A DNA stretch of 64,000 nucleotides from Pseudomonas fluorescens. Lineage in GTDB: Bacteria; Pseudomonadota; Gammaproteobacteria; Pseudomonadales; Pseudomonadaceae. A program made the position numbers and the translations under genes. Shown here piece after piece: positions 19,155 through 27,214 of the stretch (position 1 is its first letter; each line of letters begins with the position of its first letter). Location of the stretch: contig NZ_LR134318.1 of NCBI RefSeq assembly GCF_900636825.1, forward strand, positions 777,501-841,500, read 5' to 3'. The notes under the pieces were generated by a model. It was given only the letters and a program-made list of their open reading frames with translations. It was not told where the DNA came from and did not search any database.

Positions 19155-20180
19155 ATGATGAAACGCGATCAATACGAGGCCCCTAACGCCTATACCGTGT
19201 CCCAAACAGAAGGCTCCACCCGTATTCAGTTCACCCGTGCCGACAAGATCAAAGAAGGTATGGCATCGGACACCAGCATTTACGTCGAGGTCTTTTCTCA
19301 GGCACTCGATGAGTACTTCAATGAGGGCGATTGGAAGGAGGAAGCAGCTAATGCTATTCCTTGCGAGTTCCGGCCAGCCAAGACGGAGCCGACAGCCCAA
19401 CAACTGGTCGTAATGCAAAACCGTTCGGTTGCCTTCGACCCTCGTACCAGCATCTACGATGACAAATCAGAATTCACCAACGGTGAGGCTGTGGTCGGTG
19501 ACGTGATCTTCACGGAGCCTTGCGACAAGGCTGCATTGTTTTCCTTCCGTGCCACTTTCTTGGACGCTCATCTCATTGCTGGCTGGTCCGGTGAAGGCTT
19601 GCAGCAGACCGGTAAGAAGCTGCTGGATGACTTTGAGCTGACCTGTGGTGGTGTCGTTGCTGGGATCTTGAAGGACGCTAAGTCTACCGAGACCAAGACC
19701 GTGACGGGCGCCTTGAGCGCAACTCCGCGAGAGCGTGCAGAAGACATCATCGACGCCTTGACCATGCATTTGAACCTCGCCGTAGGCCGAGACCTTGAGT
19801 CCTTCGTGCTGCTGATGCCTGTGGCCTTGTCGGCTGTGTTGAACCGTGCCGCTCAGCGTGCTGGCCACGATGACCTTGAGGACTATTTGGGAACCCGCAC
19901 TCAGTTCTACTCAGGTGAAGACCATGGTGTGTTCATGCTGCCGATGGGCTTCGCTTCGCTATCGTTCCGTGAAGGACCAGACGGTGACATCTGGAACGTA
20001 ACGACCACTCGCAACCCGGCCATTCAAGGTTGGGATCTCGAAGTTACTGGTGTGGCTGACGTAATTGCTCAGGGCAAAGTTCGCTTGAAGCTGGCCAACC
20101 CTGCCGACCCAACCGAGAAGTTCCAAACCGAGACGGTTAGCTTTCCGCTAATCACTCGTGTGGTCTTTTCTGCCGAGTAA
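19155..20180 (+). CDS. Putative virion structural protein (major-capsid-sized)
   Basis: The 341-residue protein starts after CAGGAG (19140-19145); a second ATG follows at once. It has a long helix-rich middle (ATPRERAEDIIDALTMHLN, about 195-215) and a beta-rich C-terminal half with VLLMPVALSAVLNRAAQR, GVFMLPMGFASLSFREG and EVTGVADVIAQGKVRLKL. No enzyme motif is visible. Size, fold pattern and position after a charged helical protein suggest an HK97-fold capsid protein; T7 capsid protein is about 345 residues, but I see no clear sequence match to it. It is also possible that this is a different conserved phage protein. Confidence 0.5.
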   Translation: MMKRDQYEAPNAYTVSQTEGSTRIQFTRADKIKEGMASDTSIYVEVFSQALDEYFNEGDWKEEAANAIPCEFRPAKTEPTAQQLVVMQNRSVAFDPRTSIYDDKSEFTNGEAVVGDVIFTEPCDKAALFSFRATFLDAHLIAGWSGEGLQQTGKKLLDDFELTCGGVVAGILKDAKSTETKTVTGALSATPRERAEDIIDALTMHLNLAVGRDLESFVLLMPVALSAVLNRAAQRAGHDDLEDYLGTRTQFYSGEDHGVFMLPMGFASLSFREGPDGDIWNVTTTRNPAIQGWDLEVTGVADVIAQGKVRLKLANPADPTEKFQTETVSFPLITRVVFSAE

Positions 20181-20233
20181 CGCCATCACCATTAAGAACC
20201 ATTGGGTTCCCGTCACGGGGACCTTGTGGGTCT

Positions 20234-20304
20234 CGTGGGAAGCCTCAAGCCTAAGGTTTAAAGTTTCAACCGCTTGAAATCCGGGTGTTTGAGGCTTCAC
20301 CACG
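20234..20304 (+). ncRNA. Nested hairpin between the putative structural gene and the small membrane gene
   Basis: CGTGG plus GAAGCCTCAA (20234-20248) pairs with TTGAGGCTTC, one bulged A, and CCACG (20289-20304). Inside it is a second hairpin TTTCAA-CCGC-TTGAAA (20264-20279). No T-run follows. It could be a processing site or a phage-type terminator, and would protect the end of the upstream message. Confidence 0.6.
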
Positions 20305-20346
20305 AAACCTACCGCTACACGCGTCGCATAAAGAGGAGCCTTTACG

Positions 20347-20508
20347 ATGGTCCATACGAAACTGTGGGCAGTCGTTAAGGCTGTCCTTCTGTCCAAAGCA
20401 TTCTGGAAGCTTGTTGGCATCCTTGGGGCAACCTTCGGAATTGCTAACGCTGAGACAGTCTTTGAGGTCCTTGGTGAGCTTGTCACTGAGGTCTACGCGG
20501 ACACTTGA
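20347..20508 (+). CDS. Small membrane protein, holin-like by size only
   Basis: This 53-residue protein starts at ATG 20347 after AGAGGAG at good spacing. Residues about 8-30 (AVVKAVLLSKAFWKLVGILG) are basic and hydrophobic and could form one membrane helix; the C-terminus is acidic (VLGELVTEVYADT). T7-like phages carry a small holin of about 67 residues, but no specific similarity is seen. Confidence 0.6.
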   Translation: MVHTKLWAVVKAVLLSKAFWKLVGILGATFGIANAETVFEVLGELVTEVYADT

Positions 20509-20671
20509 GGGACCTAAAAGGCTGATGGAAATATGGGGAAAATTTCTCTAACACCACCTCAGTCATGATTCCCATGCAAATACCCCCGTAGGCCCTTGCG
20601 CCTGTGTCCAACGCTTGCCTGTGGGGGGACTTGGTCGCGCATGCACACGCCACTGTAAGTCCCCTTTCGAC

Positions 20672-20707
20672 TGTCACAAGTCGTGTCACAACTCCTGTCA
20701 CAAGTCG
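20672..20707 (+). repeat. Right triplet of 12-bp integrase arm-type repeats
   Basis: TGTCACAAGTCG, TGTCACAACTCC and TGTCACAAGTCG stand in tandem at 20672, 20684 and 20696, with exact 12-bp period. Two related units lie at 14420-14443 near the left end. Placement inside both ends of the element is typical of integrase arm sites. The rest of 20509-20730 holds no gene that I can support. Confidence 0.7.
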
Positions 20708-20730
20708 TTGCCAAGAGCCTGATTAGGTCG

Positions 20731-21711
20731 TTAGGATAGGTCTCCCTTGCTCCTTGTAGATTCTCCGTCTGCGAACAGTAGGACACGCGTTTCGCCCAGC
20801 AGTAGCGGGCCATTGAGCTCAGTCACCTCTCTTATGTAATCCCATAACAGAGTGATTCTTTTGAGCTTGCGCAAATCCTCCCGGCAGTACATCCAGAACT
20901 GCCGGGTAATGTCGATTTCCTCGGGCAGCACTGGCAGCAGTCGCGGATCCTGGGCGGCGAGGAAGCACGGCAGAATCGCCAGCGAACGACCTTGCTGCGC
21001 CGCCACGAATTGCGCGATCACGCTGGTGCTGCGCAAATGTGCGTTGGCGCCGGGTAGCACGTTGGCCAGATAGAGCAGCTCCGAGCTGAACGCCAGATCG
21101 TCCACATAACTGATGAATTGATGCTTGCTCAAATCGGCGGGGCGGCGAATGGGCGGGTGTTTGTCCAGATAGTCCTGGGTCGCGTAGAGCTGTAAACGAT
21201 AGTCACAGAGTTTGCAGCAGACGTACGGGCCGTGTTCCGGACGCTCGAGGGCGATGACGATATCGGCTTCGCGCTTGGACAGGCTGATGAAGTGCGGCAG
21301 CGGCAGGATGTCCACTGAGATTGCCGGATAGGCATCGACGAAATGGCTCAGTTGCGGGGTAATGAAAAAGCTGCCGAAGCCTTCGGTGCAACCCATGCGC
21401 ACGTGCCCGGACAGCGCCACGCCAGAGCCCGAAACCTGCTCGCAGGCCATGTGCAATGTGCTTTCAATCGACTCGGCGTATCCGAGCAAACGCTGGCCCT
21501 CGGTGGTCAGGACGAAACCGCTGGTGCGCGATTTTTCGAACAGCAACGTGCCGAGCGCAGCTTCCAGCGAGCTGATCCGTCGCGACACTGTCGTGTAATC
21601 CACGGCCAGGCGTTTGGCGGCGGTGCTGGCCTTGCGCGTGCGGGCGACTTCGAGGAAAAACTTCAGGTCGTCCCAGTTCAGCGAGCCTAGCGAGGTGATG
21701 TTTTTTTGCAT
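20731..21711 (-). CDS. LysR-family regulator with an element-supplied C-terminus
   Basis: This regulator has an N-terminal winged helix-turn-helix (LNWDDLKFFLEVARTRKAST, then AAKRLAVDYTTVSRRISSLE) and an effector-binding domain. It is divergent from mmsA, so it probably controls mmsAB. The chosen start (MQKNITSLG, 21711) gives 326 residues; the frame opens earlier at 21780. The last 57 or so codons lie in element DNA. Compared with the displaced tail at 14212-14348, 27 residues are unchanged while 12 of 81 bases differ, all silently. The final part differs and is 11 residues longer (GESTRSKGDLS). The protein is therefore intact but has a hybrid gene. Confidence 0.93.
   Translation of the reverse strand: MQKNITSLGSLNWDDLKFFLEVARTRKASTAAKRLAVDYTTVSRRISSLEAALGTLLFEKSRTSGFVLTTEGQRLLGYAESIESTLHMACEQVSGSGVALSGHVRMGCTEGFGSFFITPQLSHFVDAYPAISVDILPLPHFISLSKREADIVIALERPEHGPYVCCKLCDYRLQLYATQDYLDKHPPIRRPADLSKHQFISYVDDLAFSSELLYLANVLPGANAHLRSTSVIAQFVAAQQGRSLAILPCFLAAQDPRLLPVLPEEIDITRQFWMYCREDLRKLKRITLLWDYIREVTELNGPLLLGETRVLLFADGESTRSKGDLS
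20866..20900. repeat. attR: right attachment-site copy
   Basis: This repeats 14314-14348 with one mismatch; 20875-20900 is the 26-base identical core. It lies inside the coding sequence of the LysR gene on the minus strand. Coding sequence between 20731 and the core was therefore brought in by the element. Confidence 0.9.
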
Positions 21712-21860
21712 GATGGACGGGCTTATATGTGCGTTCTTGTTAGAAGTTTGCACATCTATACTCCAAAAACAGTCCGACAACCAATTCGTGACACACGCCT
21801 CATCTCAAGGCGAACCTTTCGCCTTGGCTCCTACGATAAAAACAAGTTTCGGAGACCAGC

Positions 21861-23387
21861 ATGAACGCATCGCTTACGCCCAACGACACCACGCTGCAGC
21901 AGGTCAAGCTGCTAATCGACGGCGAGTGGGTCGAATCGCAAACCACTGAATGGCACGACATCGTCAACCCCGCGACCCAGCAAGTGCTAGCCAGGGTTCC
22001 GTTCGCCACGGCCGCCGAAGTCGATGCCGCCGTCAGCGCCGCGCAGCGTGCGTTTCAGACCTGGAAACTGACCCCGATCGGCGCGCGGATGCGCATCATG
22101 CTCAAGCTGCAAGCGCTGATTCGCGAGCATTCCAAACGCATCGCCTTGGTGCTCAGCGCCGAGCAGGGCAAGACCATTGCCGACGCCGAGGGCGATATTT
22201 TCCGTGGCCTGGAAGTGGTCGAGCATGCCTGCTCCATCGGCACCCTGCAGATGGGCGAGTTCGCCGAGAACGTTGCCGGCGGCGTCGACACCTACACCCT
22301 GCGTCAGCCAATCGGCGTTTGCGCGGGCATCACCCCGTTCAACTTTCCGGCAATGATTCCGCTGTGGATGTTTCCGATGGCGATCGCCTGCGGCAACACC
22401 TTCGTCTTGAAACCTTCGGAACAGGACCCGCTGTCGACCATGCTGTTGGTCGAGTTGGCGGTCGAGGCCGGCGTGCCGGCGGGTGTGTTGAATGTGGTTC
22501 ACGGCGGCAAGGATGTGGTCGACGGCCTGTGCACGCACAAGGACATCAAAGCCGTGTCGTTCGTCGGTTCTACCGCTGTCGGCACCCACGTTTATGACCT
22601 GGCCGGCAAACACGGCAAACGCGTGCAGTCGATGATGGGCGCAAAAAACCACGCTGTGGTGCTGCCGGATGCGAATCGCGAGCAAGCGCTGAATGCCTTG
22701 GTCGGTGCCGGTTTCGGTGCCGCCGGGCAACGCTGCATGGCCACTTCGGTAGTGGTGCTGGTCGGTGCGGCGAAACAATGGCTGCCGGATCTGAAAGCGC
22801 TGGCGCAGAAACTCAAGGTCAACGCCGGCAGCGAGCCGGGCACCGATGTCGGCCCGGTGATCTCGAAAAAGGCCAAGGCGCGCATCCTTGAGCTGATCGA
22901 AAGCGGCATCAAGGAAGGCGCCAGGCTTGAACTGGACGGCCGCGATATAAATGTTCCGGGCTACGAGCAGGGCAACTTTGTCGGCCCGACCCTGTTCTCC
23001 GGCGTGACCACCGACATGCAGATATATACCCAGGAAATTTTCGGCCCGGTGCTGGTAGTGCTGGAAGTCGACACCCTCGATCAGGCCATTGCGCTGGTCA
23101 ACGCCAACCCGTTTGGTAACGGCACTGGCCTGTTCACGCAGAGCGGCGCAGCGGCGCGCAAATTCCAGAGCGAAATCGACGTCGGTCAGGTCGGCATCAA
23201 CATTCCGATTCCGGTACCGGTGCCGTTCTTCAGTTTCACCGGTTCGCGCGGGTCGAAACTCGGCGACCTCGGCCCATACGGCAAGCAAGTGGTGCAGTTC
23301 TACACGCAGACCAAAACGGTCACGGCGCGCTGGTTCGATGACGACAGCGTCAACGACGGCGTAAACACCACCATCAACCTGCGCTGA
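21861..23387 (+). CDS. mmsA: Methylmalonate-semialdehyde dehydrogenase (CoA-acylating)
   Basis: MmsA converts methylmalonate semialdehyde and malonate semialdehyde to propionyl-CoA and acetyl-CoA in valine and beta-alanine breakdown. The 508 residues form an aldehyde-dehydrogenase fold with the catalytic Cys in GQRCMATS (about 291), the NAD-site segment [13 protein letters not shown] and [16 protein letters not shown], a signature of this subfamily. The start has GGAGACCAGC upstream. mmsB follows after 10 bases. Confidence 0.94.
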   Translation: MNASLTPNDTTLQQVKLLIDGEWVESQTTEWHDIVNPATQQVLARVPFATAAEVDAAVSAAQRAFQTWKLTPIGARMRIMLKLQALIREHSKRIALVLSAEQGKTIADAEGDIFRGLEVVEHACSIGTLQMGEFAENVAGGVDTYTLRQPIGVCAGITPFNFPAMIPLWMFPMAIACGNTFVLKPSEQDPLSTMLLVELAVEAGVPAGVLNVVHGGKDVVDGLCTHKDIKAVSFVGSTAVGTHVYDLAGKHGKRVQSMMGAKNHAVVLPDANREQALNALVGAGFGAAGQRCMATSVVVLVGAAKQWLPDLKALAQKLKVNAGSEPGTDVGPVISKKAKARILELIESGIKEGARLELDGRDINVPGYEQGNFVGPTLFSGVTTDMQIYTQEIFGPVLVVLEVDTLDQAIALVNANPFGNGTGLFTQSGAAARKFQSEIDVGQVGINIPIPVPVPFFSFTGSRGSKLGDLGPYGKQVVQFYTQTKTVTARWFDDDSVNDGVNTTINLR

Positions 23388-23397
23388 GGATCCGATC

Positions 23398-24285
23398 ATG
23401 AAAATCGCATTTATCGGGCTGGGCAACATGGGTGCGCCGATGGCGCGCAACCTGATCAAGGCCGGTCACTCGCTGAACCTGGTTGACCTGAACAAAACCG
23501 TGCTGGCGGAACTGGAACAACTGGGCGGCACCATTCGCGCCTCGGCGCGCGAGGCGGCGGAAGATGCTGAACTGGTGATCACCATGCTTCCGGCCGCTGT
23601 GCATGTGCGCACCGTCTGGCTGGGCGAAGAGGGCGTACTCGCCGGTATTCGTCAAGGCGTGCCAGCGGTGGATTGCAGCACCATCGATCCACAGACCGCT
23701 CGTGATGTCGCGACCGCTGCCGCCAAACACGGTGTGGCCATGGCCGATGCGCCAGTCTCCGGCGGCACTGGCGGCGCGACTGCCGGAACGCTGACGTTCA
23801 TGGTTGGCGCCACTCCGGAACTGTTCGCCACCCTGCAACCGGTGCTGGCGCAGATGGGCCGCAACATCGTGCATTGCGGCGAAGTCGGCACCGGGCAGAT
23901 CGCCAAGATCTGCAACAACCTGTTGCTGGCGATTTCGATGGTGGGTGTCAGTGAAGCGATGGCTCTGGGCGACGCCCTGGGTATCGACACCGGCGTGCTG
24001 GCCGGCATTATCAACAGCTCGACCGGGCGCTGCTGGAGTTCGGAAATGTACAACCCGTGGCCGGGCATCGTCGAAACGGCTCCGGCGTCGCGCGGTTACA
24101 CCGGTGGTTTTGGTGCGGAGCTGATGCTCAAGGATCTGGGGCTGGCGACGGAAGCGGCGCGGCAGGCGCACCAACCGGTGGTGCTTGGCGCGGTGGCGCA
24201 GCAGTTGTATCAGGCGATGAGTCAGCGCGGCGACGGCGGCAAAGATTTTTCGGCGATCATCAATAGCTATCGCAAACCGCAGTAG
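23398..24285 (+). CDS. mmsB: 3-hydroxyisobutyrate dehydrogenase
   Basis: This NAD-dependent enzyme oxidises 3-hydroxyisobutyrate to methylmalonate semialdehyde, the substrate of MmsA. The 295 residues start with a Rossmann motif FIGLGNMGAPMARNL. The substrate motif DAPVSGGTGGATAGTL is near residue 120, and the catalytic Lys lies in GQIAKICNN (about 170). It is in one operon with mmsA. A likely two-way terminator follows at 24357. Confidence 0.95.
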   Translation: MKIAFIGLGNMGAPMARNLIKAGHSLNLVDLNKTVLAELEQLGGTIRASAREAAEDAELVITMLPAAVHVRTVWLGEEGVLAGIRQGVPAVDCSTIDPQTARDVATAAAKHGVAMADAPVSGGTGGATAGTLTFMVGATPELFATLQPVLAQMGRNIVHCGEVGTGQIAKICNNLLLAISMVGVSEAMALGDALGIDTGVLAGIINSSTGRCWSSEMYNPWPGIVETAPASRGYTGGFGAELMLKDLGLATEAARQAHQPVVLGAVAQQLYQAMSQRGDGGKDFSAIINSYRKPQ

Positions 24286-24301
24286 GTCAAGACGGTTCCT
24301 T

Positions 24302-24331
24302 TGTGGTGAGGGGATAAATCCCCTCGCCACA
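24302..24331. repeat. Palindromic intergenic repeat
   Basis: TGTGGTGAGGGG and CCCCTCGCCACA form an almost perfect palindrome around ATAAAT. This type of repeat is common between genes in fluorescent pseudomonads. Confidence 0.8.
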
Positions 24332-24356
24332 GGATTCAAGTCAACTCGGGACATTT

Positions 24357-24391
24357 GCCGGGAAATCACGTCGGGTGATTTCCCGGCTTTT
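24357..24391. terminator. Bidirectional terminator between mmsB and the cupin gene
   Basis: GCCGGGAAATCAC and GTGATTTCCCGGC pair perfectly around GTCGG, followed by TTTTCTG on the plus strand. It lies between two convergent genes. Confidence 0.85.
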
Positions 24392-24396
24392 CTGCA

Positions 24397-24747
24397 TCAA
24401 GCGAACACGAAATATTTGCGCACGGTTTCAACCACTTCCCACGTGCCTTTCATGCCCGGCTCAACCACGAAGATATCGCCAGCGCGCAGGTGGATCGGCG
24501 CCATGCCGTCCGGGGTGATTACGCAGTAGCCTTCCTGGAAATGGCAGTATTCCCACTTCACGTATTCCACGCGCCACTTGCCCGGCGTGCAGATCCACGT
24601 GCCCATGATCTTGCTGCCGTCTTCGCTGGTGTAGGCGTTGAGATTGACGGTGTGCGGGTCGCCTTCGAGTTTTTCCCACTTGCAGGCGTCGAGAACTGGC
24701 AGCGGATGGGTGTCGCGCAGAACGGTGATCGGGGCGGTTGCGGTCAT
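24397..24747 (-). CDS. Cupin-fold protein
   Basis: The 116-residue protein has a single cupin barrel of the DUF861 type (GTWICTPGKWRVEYVKWEYCHFQEG, broken here only for description, then RAGDIFVVEPGMKGTWEV). Such proteins may bind a small ligand or act as epimerases; no activity can be assigned. It lies downstream of the LysR gene at 24790 on the same strand with a 42-base gap, so the two may be co-transcribed. Confidence 0.85.
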   Translation of the reverse strand: MTATAPITVLRDTHPLPVLDACKWEKLEGDPHTVNLNAYTSEDGSKIMGTWICTPGKWRVEYVKWEYCHFQEGYCVITPDGMAPIHLRAGDIFVVEPGMKGTWEVVETVRKYFVFA

Positions 24748-24789
24748 GAGGACTCCGGGGCAGTGGACTTTGAGAAATGAAGTCGCACC

Positions 24790-25728
24790 CTATAGCGCCC
24801 GGTTGTCGCTCAGTTGTCTGGGGTCGACATCGAGCTGCTCAGAAACGCGCGCATTGGTGAGCGCTTGTAACAACGCCTGGGCGTAACCCGGCAGGGCGGC
24901 GAAATCTCTCGCGCAGAGCATTAACGTGCGGCGCGCCCACGGCTCGTCAAGAGGTACGCAGGCGAACTGTTCGACTTTCGCACGTTCGACAGCTGCCAAT
25001 GGCACGATGGCCAGTCCAGCGCCACGAGCAACCATGCGCATCGCGCCATCAAAGCCATCGGCACGAATGCGCACCTGCATGCGCGAGCCGCTGTGCAGCG
25101 CCTGTTCTTCCAGGTAAATCGCCAATGCGCTGTTGGCGCTCAGTCCGACAAAGTCGTGTTGCAGCGCGTCGCTGAAACTGACCATGGCGGCGTCAGATAA
25201 CGGGTGACCAAGGGGCAGAATCAGCACCAATGGATCGTCACGAAACGCGCGTGTCTGTAGTCCATTGACGTCGACCGCGTGGGAAACTATGCCCAGATCC
25301 GCTGCGCCTTCACGCAAGGCATGGGTAATTCGCGCGCTAGGCAGCTCCTGTAAATCGATGTCGAGATTGGGGTGGATGCGCAGAAAATCCGCGAGGACTT
25401 CCGGCAGGTATTCGGTGATCGCCGTGGTATTGCACAGCAGCCGCACTTGGCCTTTGACGCCTTTTGCGTACTCGGCCAGATCCTGCTGCAAGCGTTCGGC
25501 CTGTTGCAAGAGAATGCGCGCGTGGCGGGCAAGGGCTTTGCCGGCGGGCGTCGGAGTGACGCCACGGCGACCGCGTTCGAGGAATTCGGCACCCAGCGAG
25601 GCCTCCATCGCGCGGATTCTGGCGCTGGCGGCGGCGAGGGATAAATGGCTGCGGGCGGCGCCAGCGGTGATGTTGCCGGTGTCGAGGATGTGCAGGTAGA
25701 GGCGCAGGTCGGTGAGGTCGAAGTGCAT
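24790..25728 (-). CDS. LysR-family transcriptional regulator
   Basis: The 312 residues comprise an N-terminal helix-turn-helix (LRLYLHILDTGNITAGAARS, then LSLAAASARIRAMEASLGAEF) and a substrate-binding domain (QVRLLCNTTAITEYLPEVL). It is divergent from the TauE-type gene at 25961, with a REP pair in the gap, and upstream of the cupin gene. Either neighbour may be its target. Confidence 0.9.
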   Translation of the reverse strand: MHFDLTDLRLYLHILDTGNITAGAARSHLSLAAASARIRAMEASLGAEFLERGRRGVTPTPAGKALARHARILLQQAERLQQDLAEYAKGVKGQVRLLCNTTAITEYLPEVLADFLRIHPNLDIDLQELPSARITHALREGAADLGIVSHAVDVNGLQTRAFRDDPLVLILPLGHPLSDAAMVSFSDALQHDFVGLSANSALAIYLEEQALHSGSRMQVRIRADGFDGAMRMVARGAGLAIVPLAAVERAKVEQFACVPLDEPWARRTLMLCARDFAALPGYAQALLQALTNARVSEQLDVDPRQLSDNRAL

Positions 25729-25768
25729 GGGGTTTGCCTCTGATTTTGTGGTGTCTGGGCTGGCCCTT

Positions 25769-25857
25769 TCGCTGGCAAGCCAGCTCCCACAGGTTTCATT
25801 GTTGATCTCTAAATGGATGAACCACCGAGATCCTGTGGGAGCTGGCTTGCCAGCGAT
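25769..25857. repeat. REPIN: inverted pair of REP sequences
   Basis: TCGCTGGCAAGCCAGCTCCC at 25769 and its reverse GGGAGCTGGCTTGCCAGCGA near 25837 are inverted copies about 40 bases apart. This is the standard Pseudomonas REP doublet; copies recur at about 30088-30182 and 34691-34786. Confidence 0.9.
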
Positions 25858-25960
25858 GAGGCCCGATGCATCACTGAAACATCAGCCTCTTGCAGGAGAA
25901 GAGGCAGCCTCATTATATGGCAGATTTCCTGCCAGCCTCGATCAGTGCAATGTAGCGCCC

Positions 25961-26725
25961 ATGAATACACTTATCGACTATTACCAAACCCTCGGCATGA
26001 GCCTGTCGTTACTGGTCATCGCCACCTTCCTTCTTGCCGGCATGATCAAAGGCGTCATCGGTCTCGGCCTGCCCACCGTCGCCATGGGCTTGCTCGGTTT
26101 GGCTATGGCGCCGTCGCAGGCAGCCGCGCTGTTGATCATTCCATCCACCCTGACCAACCTCTGGCAACTGGCATTCGGCGGTCAACTCAAGCAATTGGCC
26201 AGGCGCCTCTGGCCGATGCTACTGATGATTTTCATCGGCACCGGCATCGGCACAATCTGGATCGGCATGTCTGGCGGTCACTGGGTTGTTCGCGGACTCG
26301 GCGCGGCGCTGTTGCTGTATGCGTTGAGCGGACTGTTTCTGCCCACGCTGCACGTCGATCCGCGGCATGAGCGGTGGCTGGGACCGCTGTGTGGCCTGAT
26401 CACCGGTATCATCACCTCAGCCACCGGAGTGTTCGTGATTCCAGCGGTGCCTTACTTGCAGGCCTTGGGCCTGAACCGCGACGAACTGGTGCAGGCGCTT
26501 GGTCTGTCGTTCACCGTCTCGACTTTGGCGTTGGCGGTTGGCCTGCTTTCGCACGGCGCCCTCGGCGGTCGCGAGTTGAACGCCTCGCTGCTGGCGCTGA
26601 TACCGGCCATGCTCGGCATGTGGCTCGGCCAGTGGCTGCGGCAACGTATCAGTGCCGTGCTGTTCAAGCGCGTTTTCTTTATCGGTGTGGGCGTGCTCGG
26701 CGCCCATTTATTGATCAGCGGTTAG
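25961..26725 (+). CDS. TauE/SafE-type membrane permease
   Basis: The 254-residue protein is almost wholly hydrophobic, with about eight membrane helices and two similar halves. The first has LVIATFLLAGMIKGVIGLGLP and the second ITGIITSATGVFVIPAVPYL, both typical of the TauE/SafE family of anion exporters and importers. The substrate is not evident. The start MNTLIDYY is used because upstream in-frame sequence consists of REP repeats. No strong Shine-Dalgarno sequence is seen. Confidence 0.85.
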   Translation: MNTLIDYYQTLGMSLSLLVIATFLLAGMIKGVIGLGLPTVAMGLLGLAMAPSQAAALLIIPSTLTNLWQLAFGGQLKQLARRLWPMLLMIFIGTGIGTIWIGMSGGHWVVRGLGAALLLYALSGLFLPTLHVDPRHERWLGPLCGLITGIITSATGVFVIPAVPYLQALGLNRDELVQALGLSFTVSTLALAVGLLSHGALGGRELNASLLALIPAMLGMWLGQWLRQRISAVLFKRVFFIGVGVLGAHLLISG

Positions 26726-27029
26726 CCGAGGCTTCGCTGAGCATATCGATCGGACGGATATCGAAATCACGTTCGAGATACTCCATGCGTTTGGCGAAGA
26801 ACTCCTTCATGTGTGGCAACGCCGAGTGCACATCCAGATGCGCCTGGCTTTCCCAGATTTCGTAAAAAATAAACAGCGTCGGATCTTCTTTGTCGCGAAG
26901 CATGTGGTACTCGATGCAACCCGGTTCGGCGCGGCTCGGCTCGACGTAGGCACGGAACAGCGCCTCGAACGCGACGGCTTTTTCCGGGCGGGTTTTGGCG
27001 TGCAGGATGAAACCCTGGCGTTCACTCAT
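26715..27029 (-). CDS. Antibiotic-biosynthesis-monooxygenase-fold protein (YgiN-like)
   Basis: This 104-residue protein has the small ferredoxin-like ABM fold (FEALFRAYVEPSRAEPGCIEYHM, in two pieces here, then FIFYEIWESQAHLDVH). E. coli YgiN, a quinol monooxygenase of this family, is encoded beside mdaB. Here an MdaB-like gene is divergent 186 bases away, which supports a shared role in quinone redox cycling. Its end overlaps the TauE gene end by 11 bases. Confidence 0.82.
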   Translation of the reverse strand: MSERQGFILHAKTRPEKAVAFEALFRAYVEPSRAEPGCIEYHMLRDKEDPTLFIFYEIWESQAHLDVHSALPHMKEFFAKRMEYLERDFDIRPIDMLSEASANR

Positions 27030-27214
27030 CGCAACTTTCCTCTCATTCAGAAAAGCCGCGAATGCTACGGCAACAATGCATTGTCGATTCGTGCGTTTTG
27101 GTCAATTGTATTTTGCGCCGACGTGGCTGTTTCCGCGCGAGGACGCTGGGTAATCTGCCGCCATTCCCGATTCCTGTTTCAATCCAGCCCCAAGGGCTGC
27201 GCCGAGGTTTTTCG

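Larger units (their letters stand above)
14323..20900. mobile_element. Integrated 6.5 kb element, putative T7-like phage satellite
   Basis: The element is bounded by the two copies of the attachment core inside a LysR coding sequence. It contains a tyrosine recombinase, a two-gene cargo slot, a 0.67 kb gene-free region with phage-RNA-polymerase-like promoters, five further small genes in one direction, several large hairpins, and 12-bp repeats near both ends. Base composition and codon use are less GC-rich than the flanks, including AGA arginine codons. It has no visible RNA polymerase, DNA polymerase, terminase or portal gene. The integration is certain from the att copies and the displaced gene tail. 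That it is a satellite of a T7-like phage is my inference. Confidence 0.85.

Noticed and set aside
14420..20707. CRISPR-like repeats
   Set aside because: The 12-bp repeats are tandem without unique spacers and are too few and short for a CRISPR array.
20559..20813. Minus-strand frames of 72-84 codons beside the arm repeats
   Set aside because: They run through the repeats and the end of the LysR gene and show no ribosome site or domain.
25712..25960. Upstream extension of the TauE-type gene
   Set aside because: The extra 83 codons run through both REP copies and have no membrane-protein character or ribosome site.
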